Shown one piece after another: positions 16,879-26,090 of a stretch of DNA of 64,000 bases. Numbering within the stretch: position 1 is the stretch's first letter; each line of letters begins with the position of its first letter. A program made the translations under genes and the position numbers. Origin of the DNA: JAIYDJ01 sp031400505 (GTDB taxonomy: Bacteria > Pseudomonadota > Alphaproteobacteria > Rhodobacterales > Rhodobacteraceae); assembly GCA_031400505.1 (NCBI GenBank), contig JANNPZ010000092.1:46427-110426 (forward strand). The letters are read 5' to 3'. The notes beneath the pieces are model-generated. The model was not told where the DNA came from. It saw only the letters and a program-made list of their open reading frames with translations, and made no database searches.

Positions 16879-18450
16879 ATGCGCGATTTTCACTTGCCTG
16901 GACGCTCGGCCACCTATGCAAGCAACGGAATGTGCGCCACTTCGCACCCGCTGGCGGCTGCAACTGCAATCGACATCCTGAAGTCCGGCGGCAATGCGAT
17001 GGATGCCGTAATCGCCGGGGCGGTTCTGCTGGGGATCTGCGAGCCGCAAATGACCGGTATTGGCGGTGACTGTTTCATGCTGATCAAACCGGCGGGCAGC
17101 GAGCAGGTTATCGCGCTGAACGGATCGGGCCGCGCGCCTGCCGGCCTGTCAGCCCGGGCGCTGCGAGACGCGGGCCATTCCACGATGCCACTTTACGCCG
17201 CTGCATCCGTGACCTTGCCGGGTGCGGTAGACGCGTTCTGCAAGGCATCGTCGGACTATGGACGGCTTGGGATCGACCGTCTGCTTGCCCCCGCCATCAG
17301 ATATGCCGATGAAGGTGTCCCGGTGGCCCCGCGCGTTGCGTTTGACTGGGCGGGCAGCGAGCCATCCCTGACCGGCGATGCCCGCAAATTCTATTTGCTG
17401 GAAGGCAGCGTGCCCAAACCCGGCCAAATCTTTCGTGCTCCGGCACAGGCCGAGGTGTTGCGCCGGATTGCGGCACAGGGTCGCGCCGGGTTCTATGCCG
17501 GCGAAGTGGCCGAAGACATGGTTTCCAGCCTGAACTCGCTCGGCGGGACGCATACGATGGCTGACTTTGCGGCTGTGTCCTGTGACTACGGCGCCCCGAT
17601 CAGCGGCACGTACCACGGGGTAGAGTTGATCGAGCATCCACCGAACGGCCAAGGGGCCACCGCCATCTTGCTGTTGAACATCCTGTCGCATTTCGATCTG
17701 GGGGCGATGGACCCAATGGGGGCGATGCGCGCGCATATCGAGGCCGAAGCTGCAAAGCTAGCCTACGACGCCCGCAACCGGTTCATTGCCGAGAATTCCC
17801 CCCGGCTGGATCACATGCTGTCAGAGGAAACCGCGACTCGACTGGCGGCTCTCATCGATCCGGCACGCGCCATGGCGGACCCTGCGGCGGTGTCCGAGGC
17901 GGTGCACAAGGACACCATCCTGATCACCGTGGTTGATCGTGACGCTATGGCGGTTTCGCTGATCTATTCGATCTACCACGGCTTTGGTTCCGGTCTTGCG
18001 TCAGCCAAGTTTGGTATCAATTTCCAGAATCGAGGTGCTGGCTTTTCCTTGACGACCGGACATCCGAACGAAGCGGGACCGGCGAAACGTCCGATGCACA
18101 CCATCATTCCCGGCATGGTCCGCCAGAATGGCCGGGTGACCATGGCGTTTGGTGTCATGGGTGGCGCCTATCAGCCGAACGGGCATGCCCGGATCGTGAC
18201 CAACATGGTCGATTTCGGCATGGACCCGCAGGCGGCGTTCGACGCCCCGCGCAGTTTTGGCGCCCTAGGCCCGATGGAGGTAGAGCGCGGCTACTCTGAC
18301 GGCGTCAGGTCCGCCTTGGCCGGCATCGGACACAAGGTATCGATCCCGGACGTCGCGTTGGGCGGCGCACAGGCCGTGATACTTGATGGATCGGGTGTTT
18401 TGATCGGCGCATCCGATCCGCGCAAGGATGGTTGCGCACTGGGATATTGA
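16879..18450 (+). CDS. gamma-glutamyltransferase family protein
   Basis: An Ntn-hydrolase precursor of 523 residues related to gamma-glutamyltransferase. The N-terminal part carries MCATSHPLAAATAIDIL and GGNAMDAVIAGAVLLG. The self-cleavage/nucleophile site is HKDTILITVVDRDAMAVS, where Thr346 aligns with the catalytic Thr. The classic TTH is replaced by TIL. GGAYQPNGHARI is also in family style. No signal peptide is evident, so it may be cytoplasmic, and its substrate may not be glutathione. RBS GGAGAG precedes the ATG at 16879. It leads a tightly packed five-gene unit. Confidence 0.88.
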   Translation: MRDFHLPGRSATYASNGMCATSHPLAAATAIDILKSGGNAMDAVIAGAVLLGICEPQMTGIGGDCFMLIKPAGSEQVIALNGSGRAPAGLSARALRDAGHSTMPLYAAASVTLPGAVDAFCKASSDYGRLGIDRLLAPAIRYADEGVPVAPRVAFDWAGSEPSLTGDARKFYLLEGSVPKPGQIFRAPAQAEVLRRIAAQGRAGFYAGEVAEDMVSSLNSLGGTHTMADFAAVSCDYGAPISGTYHGVELIEHPPNGQGATAILLLNILSHFDLGAMDPMGAMRAHIEAEAAKLAYDARNRFIAENSPRLDHMLSEETATRLAALIDPARAMADPAAVSEAVHKDTILITVVDRDAMAVSLIYSIYHGFGSGLASAKFGINFQNRGAGFSLTTGHPNEAGPAKRPMHTIIPGMVRQNGRVTMAFGVMGGAYQPNGHARIVTNMVDFGMDPQAAFDAPRSFGALGPMEVERGYSDGVRSALAGIGHKVSIPDVALGGAQAVILDGSGVLIGASDPRKDGCALGY

Positions 18451-18451
18451 A

Positions 18452-18904
18452 ATGGATTTTCAAAGCCTTGAAAGGACTATTCTTGCGCTAACCGACGGCG
18501 AGACAGACACGGTGGCCCTGATGGCCACGGTTGTCTGCGAGTTGCATCATGCCCACCCGTTTGCGGACTGGACCGGGTTTTACCGCGTCACCGAACCCGA
18601 ATTGCTGAAGATCGGTCCTTATCAGGGGGGGCACGGCTGCCTCGTCATCCCCTTTTCACGCGGCGTCTGCGGCGCCTCGGCCCGCTCTGGGCGGGTGCTG
18701 AATGTGCCGGATGTCGATGCTTTTCCTGGTCATATCGCCTGTGCATCCTCTACCAAATCCGAACTGGTGTTGCCGGTCTGGAATGGTAAGGGCCGTTTGC
18801 TTGGGGTTCTTGACCTTGACAGCGATACGCCCGCTGCCTTTACCGACGCAGACGAAGCGTTTCTGGTGCCGCTCTTGGCCAAAGTGTTTGCGGAGGCGTC
18901 GTGA
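18452..18904 (+). CDS. msrC: free methionine-(R)-sulfoxide reductase (GAF type)
   Basis: A 150-residue GAF-domain enzyme that reduces free L-methionine-(R)-sulfoxide. Cys63, Cys73 and Cys97 lie in GGHGCLVIPF, GVCGASARSG and PGHIACASS. Their spacing (10 and 24) equals that of the redox cysteines of E. coli MsrC (fRMsr). VLNVPDVDAFPGHIA is a family signature. It begins two bases after the upstream stop and its own stop overlaps the next start, so it is co-translated. A generic GAF sensor is much less likely given the cysteine pattern. Confidence 0.92.
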   Translation: MDFQSLERTILALTDGETDTVALMATVVCELHHAHPFADWTGFYRVTEPELLKIGPYQGGHGCLVIPFSRGVCGASARSGRVLNVPDVDAFPGHIACASSTKSELVLPVWNGKGRLLGVLDLDSDTPAAFTDADEAFLVPLLAKVFAEAS

Positions 18905-19278
18905 TGCGCGGAAGCTGCCTGTGCGGAGACATGGTGTTTGAAGTGGACCGACCCTTGCGCGATATCATCCTATGCCATTGCATGCGGTGCCGAAAGACGT
19001 CCGGGCACATCTGGGCGGCAACGTCAGTGCCCCATGACCGCTTTCGGCTGATCCGATCCGCAAGTCTGACCTGGTTCGCGTCGTCGGACCAAGCAAGGCG
19101 CGGGTTTTGCAAAGTCTGCGGATCCAGCCTCTTTTGGGAAAAGCTTGCGGAGGCCAGGATCAGTATCGGGGCGGGCACCCTGGATGGTGCAACCGGGCTT
19201 GCAATCGACAGTCATTGGCACACTGACACTGCGGGGGATTACTACCAGCTTCCCCCGGTCACACTGGCGCAGCAATGA
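18904..19278 (+). CDS. GFA-family zinc protein
   Basis: A 124-residue protein of the GFA (glutathione-dependent formaldehyde-activating enzyme-like, DUF636) family. Zinc cysteines are visible: GSCLCGDM, CHCMRCRKTSG and FCKVCGSSLFW. Family members include Gfa, which condenses glutathione and formaldehyde, but most have no proven role. It overlaps msrC (TGATG; a GTG at 18901 is an alternative start) and the next gene by four bases. Its place between redox and methyl-transfer genes suggests thiol chemistry, which is inference only. Confidence 0.9.
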   Translation: MRGSCLCGDMVFEVDRPLRDIILCHCMRCRKTSGHIWAATSVPHDRFRLIRSASLTWFASSDQARRGFCKVCGSSLFWEKLAEARISIGAGTLDGATGLAIDSHWHTDTAGDYYQLPPVTLAQQ

Positions 19279-20165
19279 TTACGCTTCTTGACGGCGGCAT
19301 GGGTCAGGAGTTGGTGGCGCGTTCGGGCGATGACCCGACACCGCTGTGGGCTACCCGCGTGATGATGGATCATCCCGGCATGGTGCGCGACATTCACGCT
19401 GATTATTTCGCTGCCGGTGCCACAATCGCTACGACCAACACCTACGCCATCCACCATGACCGGCTTGATCATTTCGGCCTCGATCCGATGTTTCACGCGC
19501 TGTACCTGAGGGCTTTGGCCGAGGCGCACGAGGCCCGTGCTGCGCATGGGGCTGGCCGCATCGCCGGTGCGATGGGTCCTCTCGTGGCAAGCTATCGCCC
19601 CGAGGTCACGCAGCCGGTCGAGGTCGCCGCGCCCAAGTATGCCGAAATCGCAGTGATCCTTGGGCCGCATGTCGATCTGATCCTGTGCGAGACGATGGCC
19701 TCGGTTGAAATGGCGATGGGAGCGGTGAAAGGCGCGCTGGCGGCAGGAAAGCCGGTTTGGCTCTCGGTCACCGTCGACGATCATGATGGCACCCGGCTGC
19801 GGTCCGGTGAACCTGTCACCGACCTTGCGCAGGTAACGGCCGCACATCCTGTTGCGGCGGTCCTCGCGAACTGCTCGGTCCCCGAGGCGATGGGCGATGC
19901 ACTGGCGGCCCTGAAAAGCTTTGGCTTGCCGTTCGGTGCCTATGCCAACGGTTTCACGCATATCTCGGGCAATTTCCTGAAAGATGCCGCGACGGTACGT
20001 GAACTGACGCACCGCCATGACCTTTCTGCAGAGAAATACGTCGAATTCGCGCTGGGATGGGTTGCGCAGGGCGCCACGATCCTTGGCGGTTGCTGCGAGG
20101 TTGGCCCGGCGCATATCCGCGCGCTGGCCAAGGCTTTGCGCGATGCCGGTCATCAGATCGGATGA
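19275..20165 (+). CDS. homocysteine S-methyltransferase family protein
   Basis: A 296-residue TIM-barrel methyltransferase resembling BHMT and MmuM. The N-terminal LLDGGMGQEL carries the substrate loop. Zinc ligands are expected at NCSVPEAM (one Cys) and the late GGCCEVGPAH (two Cys). The enzyme would remake methionine from homocysteine using betaine, S-methylmethionine or a similar donor. Which donor cannot be decided. ATG overlaps the preceding stop, and its stop overlaps the rluA-like start. Choline- and carnitine-to-betaine genes elsewhere in the window make betaine a reasonable guess. Confidence 0.9.
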   Translation: MITLLDGGMGQELVARSGDDPTPLWATRVMMDHPGMVRDIHADYFAAGATIATTNTYAIHHDRLDHFGLDPMFHALYLRALAEAHEARAAHGAGRIAGAMGPLVASYRPEVTQPVEVAAPKYAEIAVILGPHVDLILCETMASVEMAMGAVKGALAAGKPVWLSVTVDDHDGTRLRSGEPVTDLAQVTAAHPVAAVLANCSVPEAMGDALAALKSFGLPFGAYANGFTHISGNFLKDAATVRELTHRHDLSAEKYVEFALGWVAQGATILGGCCEVGPAHIRALAKALRDAGHQIG

Positions 20166-20806
20166 TCGACTTCGACTATGACCCGCCACAGGGACCGCTG
20201 GTCTTTATCCACCGCGACGAAGCCGTGCTGGTCATGGATAAACCGTCGGGCCTGCTGTCGGTTCCGGGCAAAACGACCGGGCGCAGCGATTGTCTGCAAA
20301 CCCGTCTGCGCGCCGCACACCCGGAGTCGCTGTTGGTGCATCGGCTGGATTGCGACACGTCGGGGGTAATCATCTTTGCCCGCTCCAAAGCAGCGCAAGG
20401 GTTCCTGGGGCAGGAGTTTGAGCAGCGTCGCACCCAAAAGACCTACATCGCCCGTGTTTCAGGGGTGATCGCCGAAGAAAGTGGCCAGATCGACCTGCCG
20501 CTTGCTGCCGACTGGCCCAACCGCCCACGCCAGCAGGTCGATCCGAACGGCCGCGCCGCCCAGACCGACTGGCACGTCCTTGCCCGCAGCGCGACAGAAA
20601 CACGCGTCCGCCTGACGCCCCATACCGGGCGCAGTCACCAGTTGCGCGTGCATATGCTGGCGCTTGGGCATCCGATCCTTGGCGATCCTATCTATGCGCC
20701 CAACCCCGACGATCATCCCCGCCTGATGCTGCACGCCGAAACGTTGTCGCTGCGCCACCCGATCACAAAGCTGCTGAGCAGTTTTCACGCCCCCTGCCCG
20801 TTTTAA
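20162..20806 (+). CDS. rluA: RluA-family RNA pseudouridine synthase
   Basis: A 214-residue pseudouridine synthase. The catalytic motif HRLDCDTSG holds Asp63. Further family blocks are VMDKPSGLLSVPG at the start and HTGRSHQLRVHMLALGHPI near the end. There is no S4 domain, which with the short length points to RluA itself (23S rRNA U746 and tRNA U32) rather than RluC or RluD. The ATG at 20162 overlaps the upstream stop, so it is the last gene of the operon beginning with the gamma-glutamyltransferase. Confidence 0.9.
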   Translation: MIDFDYDPPQGPLVFIHRDEAVLVMDKPSGLLSVPGKTTGRSDCLQTRLRAAHPESLLVHRLDCDTSGVIIFARSKAAQGFLGQEFEQRRTQKTYIARVSGVIAEESGQIDLPLAADWPNRPRQQVDPNGRAAQTDWHVLARSATETRVRLTPHTGRSHQLRVHMLALGHPILGDPIYAPNPDDHPRLMLHAETLSLRHPITKLLSSFHAPCPF

Positions 20807-20918
20807 GGCCAGGTCTCGGGGCAACTGCGTTAACCTTGATTTGAGGGCTTGGGGGCAACTGTCGCAGAATTGCAATGATCGGTGGCCTATCACTGATTCG
20901 AACATAGGAGAATTGAAC

Positions 20919-22550
20919 ATGCGGCTGATCACCATGGCACTCGAGGCGCGCTTTGCCTTCTTAACCTGGCCTGCGGTGATCGGGGCGCTGGCATTTGTCC
21001 TCGCCATTATGCTGCCGGATTGGCGGTGGGGCCTGTTCATACTGTTTGCGGTTTGCGCCGGCGTGCTGTCGCTGGCCCTGCACGATTTGACGCAGACGCG
21101 TCATGCAATCTTGCGCAACTATCCGGTCGCCGCGCACTTGCGGTTTCTGCTGGAAACCATACGGCCGGAGATGCGTCAGTATTTTTTCGAGGGGGACAAG
21201 GATGGCGCGCCTTTCCCGCGCGACAAACGGGCGATCGTTTATCAGCGCGCCAAGAAGGACCTCGACAAGCGGCCCTTCGGCACCCAATACGACGTCTATG
21301 CCGATCAGTATGAATGGCTGCACCATTCGCTGGCCCCAAAACCGACACCGCATGATGACACCATGCGTGTGGTGATTGGCGGGCCGGCCTGCACGCACCC
21401 TTATTCTGCAAGCCTGCTGAACATCTCTGCCATGAGCTATGGAGCCCTGTCGGCAAACGCGGTGCGCGCGATGAACAAGGGGGCACAAAAAGGCGGGTTT
21501 TTTCACGACACCGGCGAAGGCGGCGTGTCGCCCTACCACCAGGAACATGGTGGCGATCTGGTCTGGGAAGTAGGCTCCGGCTATTTCGGCTGCCGCGATG
21601 ATGCGGGCAATTTTTCACCAGAAAAGTTCGCTGCGGCGGCTCGGGACCCGCAAATCAAGATGGTCGAGTTGAAACTGAGCCAAGGCGCAAAACCCGGCCA
21701 CGGCGGCGTGCTGCCTGCGGCCAAGATCACGGCGGAAATCGCGGCAATCCGTGGTGTGCCGATGGGACAGGACTGCGTATCGCCGGCTGCGCATGCGTCG
21801 TTTTCCACGCCGGTCGGTCTTCTGGAATTCGTGGCGCAAATGCGCGAACTGTCAGGTGGCAAGCCTGCGGGCTTCAAGCTGTGCATTGGTCATCCTTGGG
21901 AATTCATGGCGATCTGCAAGGCGATGCTTGAAACCGGAATCACCCCGGATTTCATCGTGGTCGATGGCAAGGAAGGCGGAACCGGTGCTGCGCCGCTTGA
22001 ATTCATGGACCATATCGGAATGCCGCTGCGCGAGGGGCTGAACTTTGTGCACAACGCCCTGATCGGCGTGGGTTTGCGCGACCGGATCAAGATCGGGGCA
22101 AGCGGCAAGATCACGACTGCTTTTGACATGGCGCGCGTCATGGCGCTCGGGGCCGATTGGTGCAACGCGGCGCGCGGATTCATGTTTGCGGTTGGCTGCA
22201 TTCAGGCGCAGGCCTGCCACACAGGGCATTGTCCCACCGGCGTTACCGCCGCAGACCCGGCCAGGCAGCGCGCCATCGTCGTGCCTGACAAGGCAGAACG
22301 GGTCTACAATTTTCACAAGAACACCGTGCACGCCCTTGGCGAGTTGATCTCGGCGTCCGGTCTGAGCCGCGCATCAGAAATCAGCCCGCACCACTTCTTG
22401 CGCCGGATCGGTGCGGAAAAAGTCGTGTCTTATGCGGAAGCTTACGAACGGTTGAAGCCGGGCCAACTTCTGACCGACGGTATCTTGTCGCCGATCTATT
22501 ATGACGCGTGGCGGCTGAGCCAGGCCGCCAGCTTTGACAAAGTCGCCTGA
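20919..22550 (+). CDS. FMN-binding glutamate-synthase-like protein, membrane anchored
   Basis: A 543-residue protein with the FMN/3Fe-4S central domain of glutamate synthase. The N-terminus has two or three hydrophobic segments (about residues 15–60), then the barrel: NISAMSYGALSANAV, GEGGVSPYH, KPGHGGVLPAAKI, VVDGKEGGTGAAPLEFMDH. The cysteine cluster is VGCIQAQACHTGHCPTGV. The glutaminase domain is absent, so it is not a full GltB. Homologues are often labelled glutamate synthase or a FMN reductase of unknown substrate. The ATG at 20919 has AGGAG upstream. It ends at a hairpin shared with the convergent gene. Confidence 0.9.
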   Translation: MRLITMALEARFAFLTWPAVIGALAFVLAIMLPDWRWGLFILFAVCAGVLSLALHDLTQTRHAILRNYPVAAHLRFLLETIRPEMRQYFFEGDKDGAPFPRDKRAIVYQRAKKDLDKRPFGTQYDVYADQYEWLHHSLAPKPTPHDDTMRVVIGGPACTHPYSASLLNISAMSYGALSANAVRAMNKGAQKGGFFHDTGEGGVSPYHQEHGGDLVWEVGSGYFGCRDDAGNFSPEKFAAAARDPQIKMVELKLSQGAKPGHGGVLPAAKITAEIAAIRGVPMGQDCVSPAAHASFSTPVGLLEFVAQMRELSGGKPAGFKLCIGHPWEFMAICKAMLETGITPDFIVVDGKEGGTGAAPLEFMDHIGMPLREGLNFVHNALIGVGLRDRIKIGASGKITTAFDMARVMALGADWCNAARGFMFAVGCIQAQACHTGHCPTGVTAADPARQRAIVVPDKAERVYNFHKNTVHALGELISASGLSRASEISPHHFLRRIGAEKVVSYAEAYERLKPGQLLTDGILSPIYYDAWRLSQAASFDKVA

Positions 22551-22557
22551 GGTAAAC

Positions 22558-22586
22558 CGGCGCATCCCGAAACACGGAATGCGCCG
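22558..22586. terminator. bidirectional hairpin between convergent genes
   Basis: CGGCGCATCCCG (22558–22569) pairs with CGGAATGCGCCG (22575–22586) around the loop AAACA, with one mismatch. It lies between the stops of the glutamate-synthase-like gene and the aldehyde dehydrogenase gene, as expected for a shared terminator. There is no strong T-run on either side. Confidence 0.6.
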
Positions 22587-22591
22587 AAGGC

Positions 22592-24049
22592 CTACTCTGC
22601 CGCGACGTCCTGCGCGCCATCCCAACCAGAGATCGCCTTGACCTCAAGGAACTCTTCGATCCCCCAATGCCCGCCCTCACGGGCGCGGCCCGAGGCTTTG
22701 ACCCCGCCGAAAGGTGCCCCTGCGCCGCGCGATTTGCCGTTCATCTCGACCATGCCGGACTGCAACGCCCGAGCGAGGCGGTTGCGCCGCGCACCGTCTT
22801 GCGACTGAACGTAGTTGGCCAATCCATAGGGTGTATTGTTGGCGATCTGCACCGCTTCGGCTTCTGTATCGAACGGGATGATTGACAGAACCGGGCCGAA
22901 AATCTCTTCGCGCTCGATTGTCATTCCCGGCACCACATCGGCAAAGACCGTCGGCTTGACATAGAACCCGCGGTTGAACCCCTCGGGCAGGCCTGGCCCG
23001 CCCGCAACCAGACGCGCGCCCTCACTGATCCCCTTTTCAATGTACCCCTGGATTTGCGACCACTGGCGCTTGTTCACCACAGGCCCGATATGTGCACCCG
23101 CTTCATGCGCGGATCCGACCTTGATCGATGCGGCCACTTCGGCGGCAATCGCCACAGCCCGGTCATAGGCCGGACGTTCGACCAGCATTCGCGACGGCGC
23201 ATTGCACGACTGGCCCGTGTTCGCCATCATGTGCCGGACGCCTCGTTCCACTGCACGGTCATCGGCATCGGCAAAAATGACGTTCGCGCCTTTGCCACCC
23301 AGTTCCAGCGTCACGCGCTTCAACGTCTCGGCGGCGGCCTTGGAAATCGCCTTGCCCGCCCGCGTCGATCCGGTGAACGAAATCATGGCGACGTCCGGGT
23401 GTTCCGACAGTTGCGCGCCCACGCCCATGCCATCGCCATTTACCAGATTGAACACACCCGGCGGCACACCTGCATCGTGGCAGAACTCGGCGAAGATCAT
23501 CGCGTCAAGGGGCGACTCCTCGGAAGGTTTCAGAACGCATGTGCAGCCGGCCAGCAGTGCCGGAATGACCTTCAGCGCGATCTGGTTCATCGGCCAGTTC
23601 CACGGCGTGATAAGCCCGACTACCCCAATCGCCTCCAGTGCGATGCGGCTTGCAGGGGCATGCGGGCCCAGCGGGCGCACCCATTCGATCGCATCGAAGG
23701 CGGTCAGGAAGTTGGTCAGGTGCCAGGGCAGGCAGGTGGCCTGCTCATTGCGCGAAAAGTCCAGAGGAGCGCCCATCTCCATCGCAATGGCGCGAGCCAA
23801 TTCTTCCTTGCGCATTTCATACTGTTCGAGAATGCGCACCACCACGGCACGGCGCGCGGCAGGCGGTGTCGCAGCCCAAGCCGGAAAAGCCGCTTTGGCT
23901 GCCGCCACCGCAGCATCGGTGTCAGCCTGGCCACCAAGACTGATCACGGCGCAGGCGTCTTCGGTGGACGGATCGATTACTTCGCAGTCGCGCGGTGCGG
24001 CGGGGGCGACCCACTGACCGTTGATGTAGAACTCGCGTTTGAACAGCAT
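22592..24049 (-). CDS. aldehyde dehydrogenase family protein
   Basis: A 485-residue NAD(P)-dependent aldehyde dehydrogenase. Catalytic Glu249 is in LELGGKGANVIF and catalytic Cys282 in ANTGQSCNAPSRM. TPWNWPMNQIALK and SFTGSTRAGKAI are the cofactor-binding blocks. The start is the ATG at 24049 with GGAGG upstream. An open extension of 47 codons lacks homology. It is divergent from the peroxiredoxin gene. The sequence does not show the betaine-aldehyde subtype clearly, so the substrate is left open. Confidence 0.93.
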   Translation of the reverse strand: MLFKREFYINGQWVAPAAPRDCEVIDPSTEDACAVISLGGQADTDAAVAAAKAAFPAWAATPPAARRAVVVRILEQYEMRKEELARAIAMEMGAPLDFSRNEQATCLPWHLTNFLTAFDAIEWVRPLGPHAPASRIALEAIGVVGLITPWNWPMNQIALKVIPALLAGCTCVLKPSEESPLDAMIFAEFCHDAGVPPGVFNLVNGDGMGVGAQLSEHPDVAMISFTGSTRAGKAISKAAAETLKRVTLELGGKGANVIFADADDRAVERGVRHMMANTGQSCNAPSRMLVERPAYDRAVAIAAEVAASIKVGSAHEAGAHIGPVVNKRQWSQIQGYIEKGISEGARLVAGGPGLPEGFNRGFYVKPTVFADVVPGMTIEREEIFGPVLSIIPFDTEAEAVQIANNTPYGLANYVQSQDGARRNRLARALQSGMVEMNGKSRGAGAPFGGVKASGRAREGGHWGIEEFLEVKAISGWDGAQDVAAE

Positions 24050-24234
24050 GACCACCTCCGTGATGTTGGGCATAGGGTCGCATTCCTCGCCGGCGACCGC
24101 AAGCGCGGTTCCGACACGGCCCGTCGCGGATGCGCCTTGCAAAGTTCGACGAACGCAGACCGATGACGGGTTGGGGTAGGCAGCACCCATGCCGATCGCA
24201 TATGGTCATGGCAATCGAACCAAAGGAGTTCCCC

Positions 24235-24888
24235 ATGTCCATCCGCATCAACGATATAGCCCCCGATTTCACGGCTGACTCGACCTCCGGTCCGATTCAC
24301 TTTCACGAGTGGATCGATGACAGCTATGCCATCATTTTCAGTCACCCCAAGGATTTCACCCCGGTCTGCACGACCGAGTTCGGGGCCGTGGCGCAACTCG
24401 CGGGCGAATTTGCCAAGCGCAAGACCAAAGTCATCGGTGTCTCTGTCGATTCGGTAAGTGATCATCAGAAATGGCGGCGCGACATCGAGGCGTTCGCAGG
24501 CAACCCCGCCGATTTCCCGATCATCGACGATACCAGCCTTGCGGTTGCCAAAGCCTATGACATGCTGCCTGCCAACGCCTATTTGCCCGATGGCCGGGTG
24601 CCGGCCCATACCGCATCCGTGCGCACGGTGTTTATCGTCGGGCCGGACAAGAAAATTCGTCTGACGATGGCCTACCCGATGAGCGTGGGGCGAAATTTCG
24701 CCGAAATTCTGCGGGCGCTTGATGCCGTGCAGGCCACCGATGGCGTGCCGATTGCCACGCCCGCAAACTGGGTGCCGGGGCAGGATGTCATCGTGGCGCT
24801 GTCGCTGAACGACGAACAGGCGATGGAGAAGTTCGGTCCTCTGGACATCAAGCTGCCCTACCTGCGATTTGCCAAGCAGCCGCAGTAG
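24235..24888 (+). CDS. 1-Cys peroxiredoxin (Prx6 type)
   Basis: A peroxidase of 217 residues. The peroxidatic Cys45 lies in KDFTPVCTTEFG, with SHPKDFTPVCTTE typical of the Prx6/AhpC-TSA family. The extended C-terminus (VATPANWVPGQDVIV-like region and PYLRFAKQPQ) is that of the 1-Cys group. No resolving cysteine is present. It would reduce hydroperoxides with a small thiol. AAAGGAG lies upstream of the ATG at 24235, ruling out the longer frame. Confidence 0.95.
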   Translation: MSIRINDIAPDFTADSTSGPIHFHEWIDDSYAIIFSHPKDFTPVCTTEFGAVAQLAGEFAKRKTKVIGVSVDSVSDHQKWRRDIEAFAGNPADFPIIDDTSLAVAKAYDMLPANAYLPDGRVPAHTASVRTVFIVGPDKKIRLTMAYPMSVGRNFAEILRALDAVQATDGVPIATPANWVPGQDVIVALSLNDEQAMEKFGPLDIKLPYLRFAKQPQ

Positions 24889-24955
24889 CCGTCGCAAAAC
24901 CGTTGTCCGACTGTCACAAACCCGCGCTACGCCTGATGGTTGATCGGGGACAGGC

Positions 24956-25972
24956 ATGGCAAAACGCGAGAATTTCCAGATAGCGGGGCGCAGCATACCG
25001 CCCGGGCGGCGCGAAACGGTCGCGCTGCCGATGACCAACATGCCCGACCACACCCCGGTCGCGCTTTCGGTGCATGTCGTGCACGGGGCAAGACCCGGCC
25101 CGGTGATGTTCGTTTCGGCCGCGATTCACGGGGACGAGGTCATCGGGGTCGAGATTGTACGCCGCCTGCTGCGCCACCCCGCCCTGAACAGTGTGGCGGG
25201 CACTTTGCTGGCGGTGCCTATCGTCAACTCCTTCGGCTTTCTCAGCCATTCGCGGTATCTGCCCGACCGCCGCGATCTGAACCGCAGCTTTCCGGGGTCT
25301 GCCTCGGGTTCACTTGCGTCGCGGTTGGCCTTTACGTTTCGGACCGAAGTGCTGGCGCGGGCGGCCTTTGGCATCGACCTGCATTCGGCGGCCATCCATC
25401 GCAGCAACCTGCCGCAGATCCGGGTTTCTCCGGGACAGCCAGACGCGATGCGGCTGGCACAGGCATTTGCTGCTCCGGTCACGCTGACCAGCAAGATGCG
25501 CGACGGGTCCTTGCGCGCGACCGCGGCCCAAGCCAAAGTTACAATGCTGTTGTTTGAAGGCGGAGAAGGTCTTCGGGTCGATGAGGCCGCGGTGCGGATT
25601 GCGATCTCTGGCATCCTCAGGACCATGGCCGCCGTCGGGATGCTGCCGGCCAGTGCCGCGCCGCGCAGTCGAAACGCCACGATTCATTGTCCGCACAGCG
25701 ATTGGCTGCGGGCACCCGGCGCAGGCTTGATGACTTTGCGCGCAAACATCGGTGATCGCGTCGTGGCGGGGCAAGTGCTTGCGTCGATTTCGGACCCGTT
25801 CGGCGAAACCGAAGTCGAGCTTGCAGCACCGCGCGCCGGAATCTTGTTGGGCCGGGCACATCTGCCGCTGGTCAACGAAGGCGACGCGCTGTTTCATCTT
25901 GCAGATCTGCCGCTGGACGGCGGAGAGCAGGACGCCGAGGTGGATATTCCCGACGAAGACGAAGTGATCTGA
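24956..25972 (+). CDS. succinylglutamate desuccinylase/aspartoacylase family hydrolase
   Basis: A 338-residue zinc-dependent M14-like amidohydrolase. The metal site is seen as AAIHGDEVIG (H-x-x-E) and the later DLHSAA. An RDLNRSFPGS block binds substrate in this family. After about residue 250 a small beta-rich domain follows (IGDRVVAGQVLASISDPFGE), similar to biotinyl-like domains. Members include AstE and ectoine-related DoeB enzymes, but no neighbour picks a pathway. It ends 42 bases before tRNA-Val. Confidence 0.9.
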   Translation: MAKRENFQIAGRSIPPGRRETVALPMTNMPDHTPVALSVHVVHGARPGPVMFVSAAIHGDEVIGVEIVRRLLRHPALNSVAGTLLAVPIVNSFGFLSHSRYLPDRRDLNRSFPGSASGSLASRLAFTFRTEVLARAAFGIDLHSAAIHRSNLPQIRVSPGQPDAMRLAQAFAAPVTLTSKMRDGSLRATAAQAKVTMLLFEGGEGLRVDEAAVRIAISGILRTMAAVGMLPASAAPRSRNATIHCPHSDWLRAPGAGLMTLRANIGDRVVAGQVLASISDPFGETEVELAAPRAGILLGRAHLPLVNEGDALFHLADLPLDGGEQDAEVDIPDEDEVI

Positions 25973-26014
25973 CGGCTTGCGAAACGCGCGCGGGATAGCT
26001 AAACGCAGGGCAGC

Positions 26015-26090
26015 GGGTGATTAGCTCAGTTGGTAGAGCGTCTCGTTTACACCGAGATGGTCGGCGGTTCGAGTCCGTCATCACCCACCA
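26015..26090 (+). tRNA. tRNA-Val (anticodon UAC)
   Basis: A full cloverleaf. The acceptor GGGTGAT (26015–26021) pairs with ATCACCC (26080–26086), followed by discriminator A and an encoded CCA. The D arm is GCTC…GAGC. The anticodon stem TCTCG/CGAGA has loop TTTACAC with anticodon TAC (26048–26050). The T arm contains GGTTCGAGTCC. It reads GUA/GUG valine codons. Confidence 0.97.
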
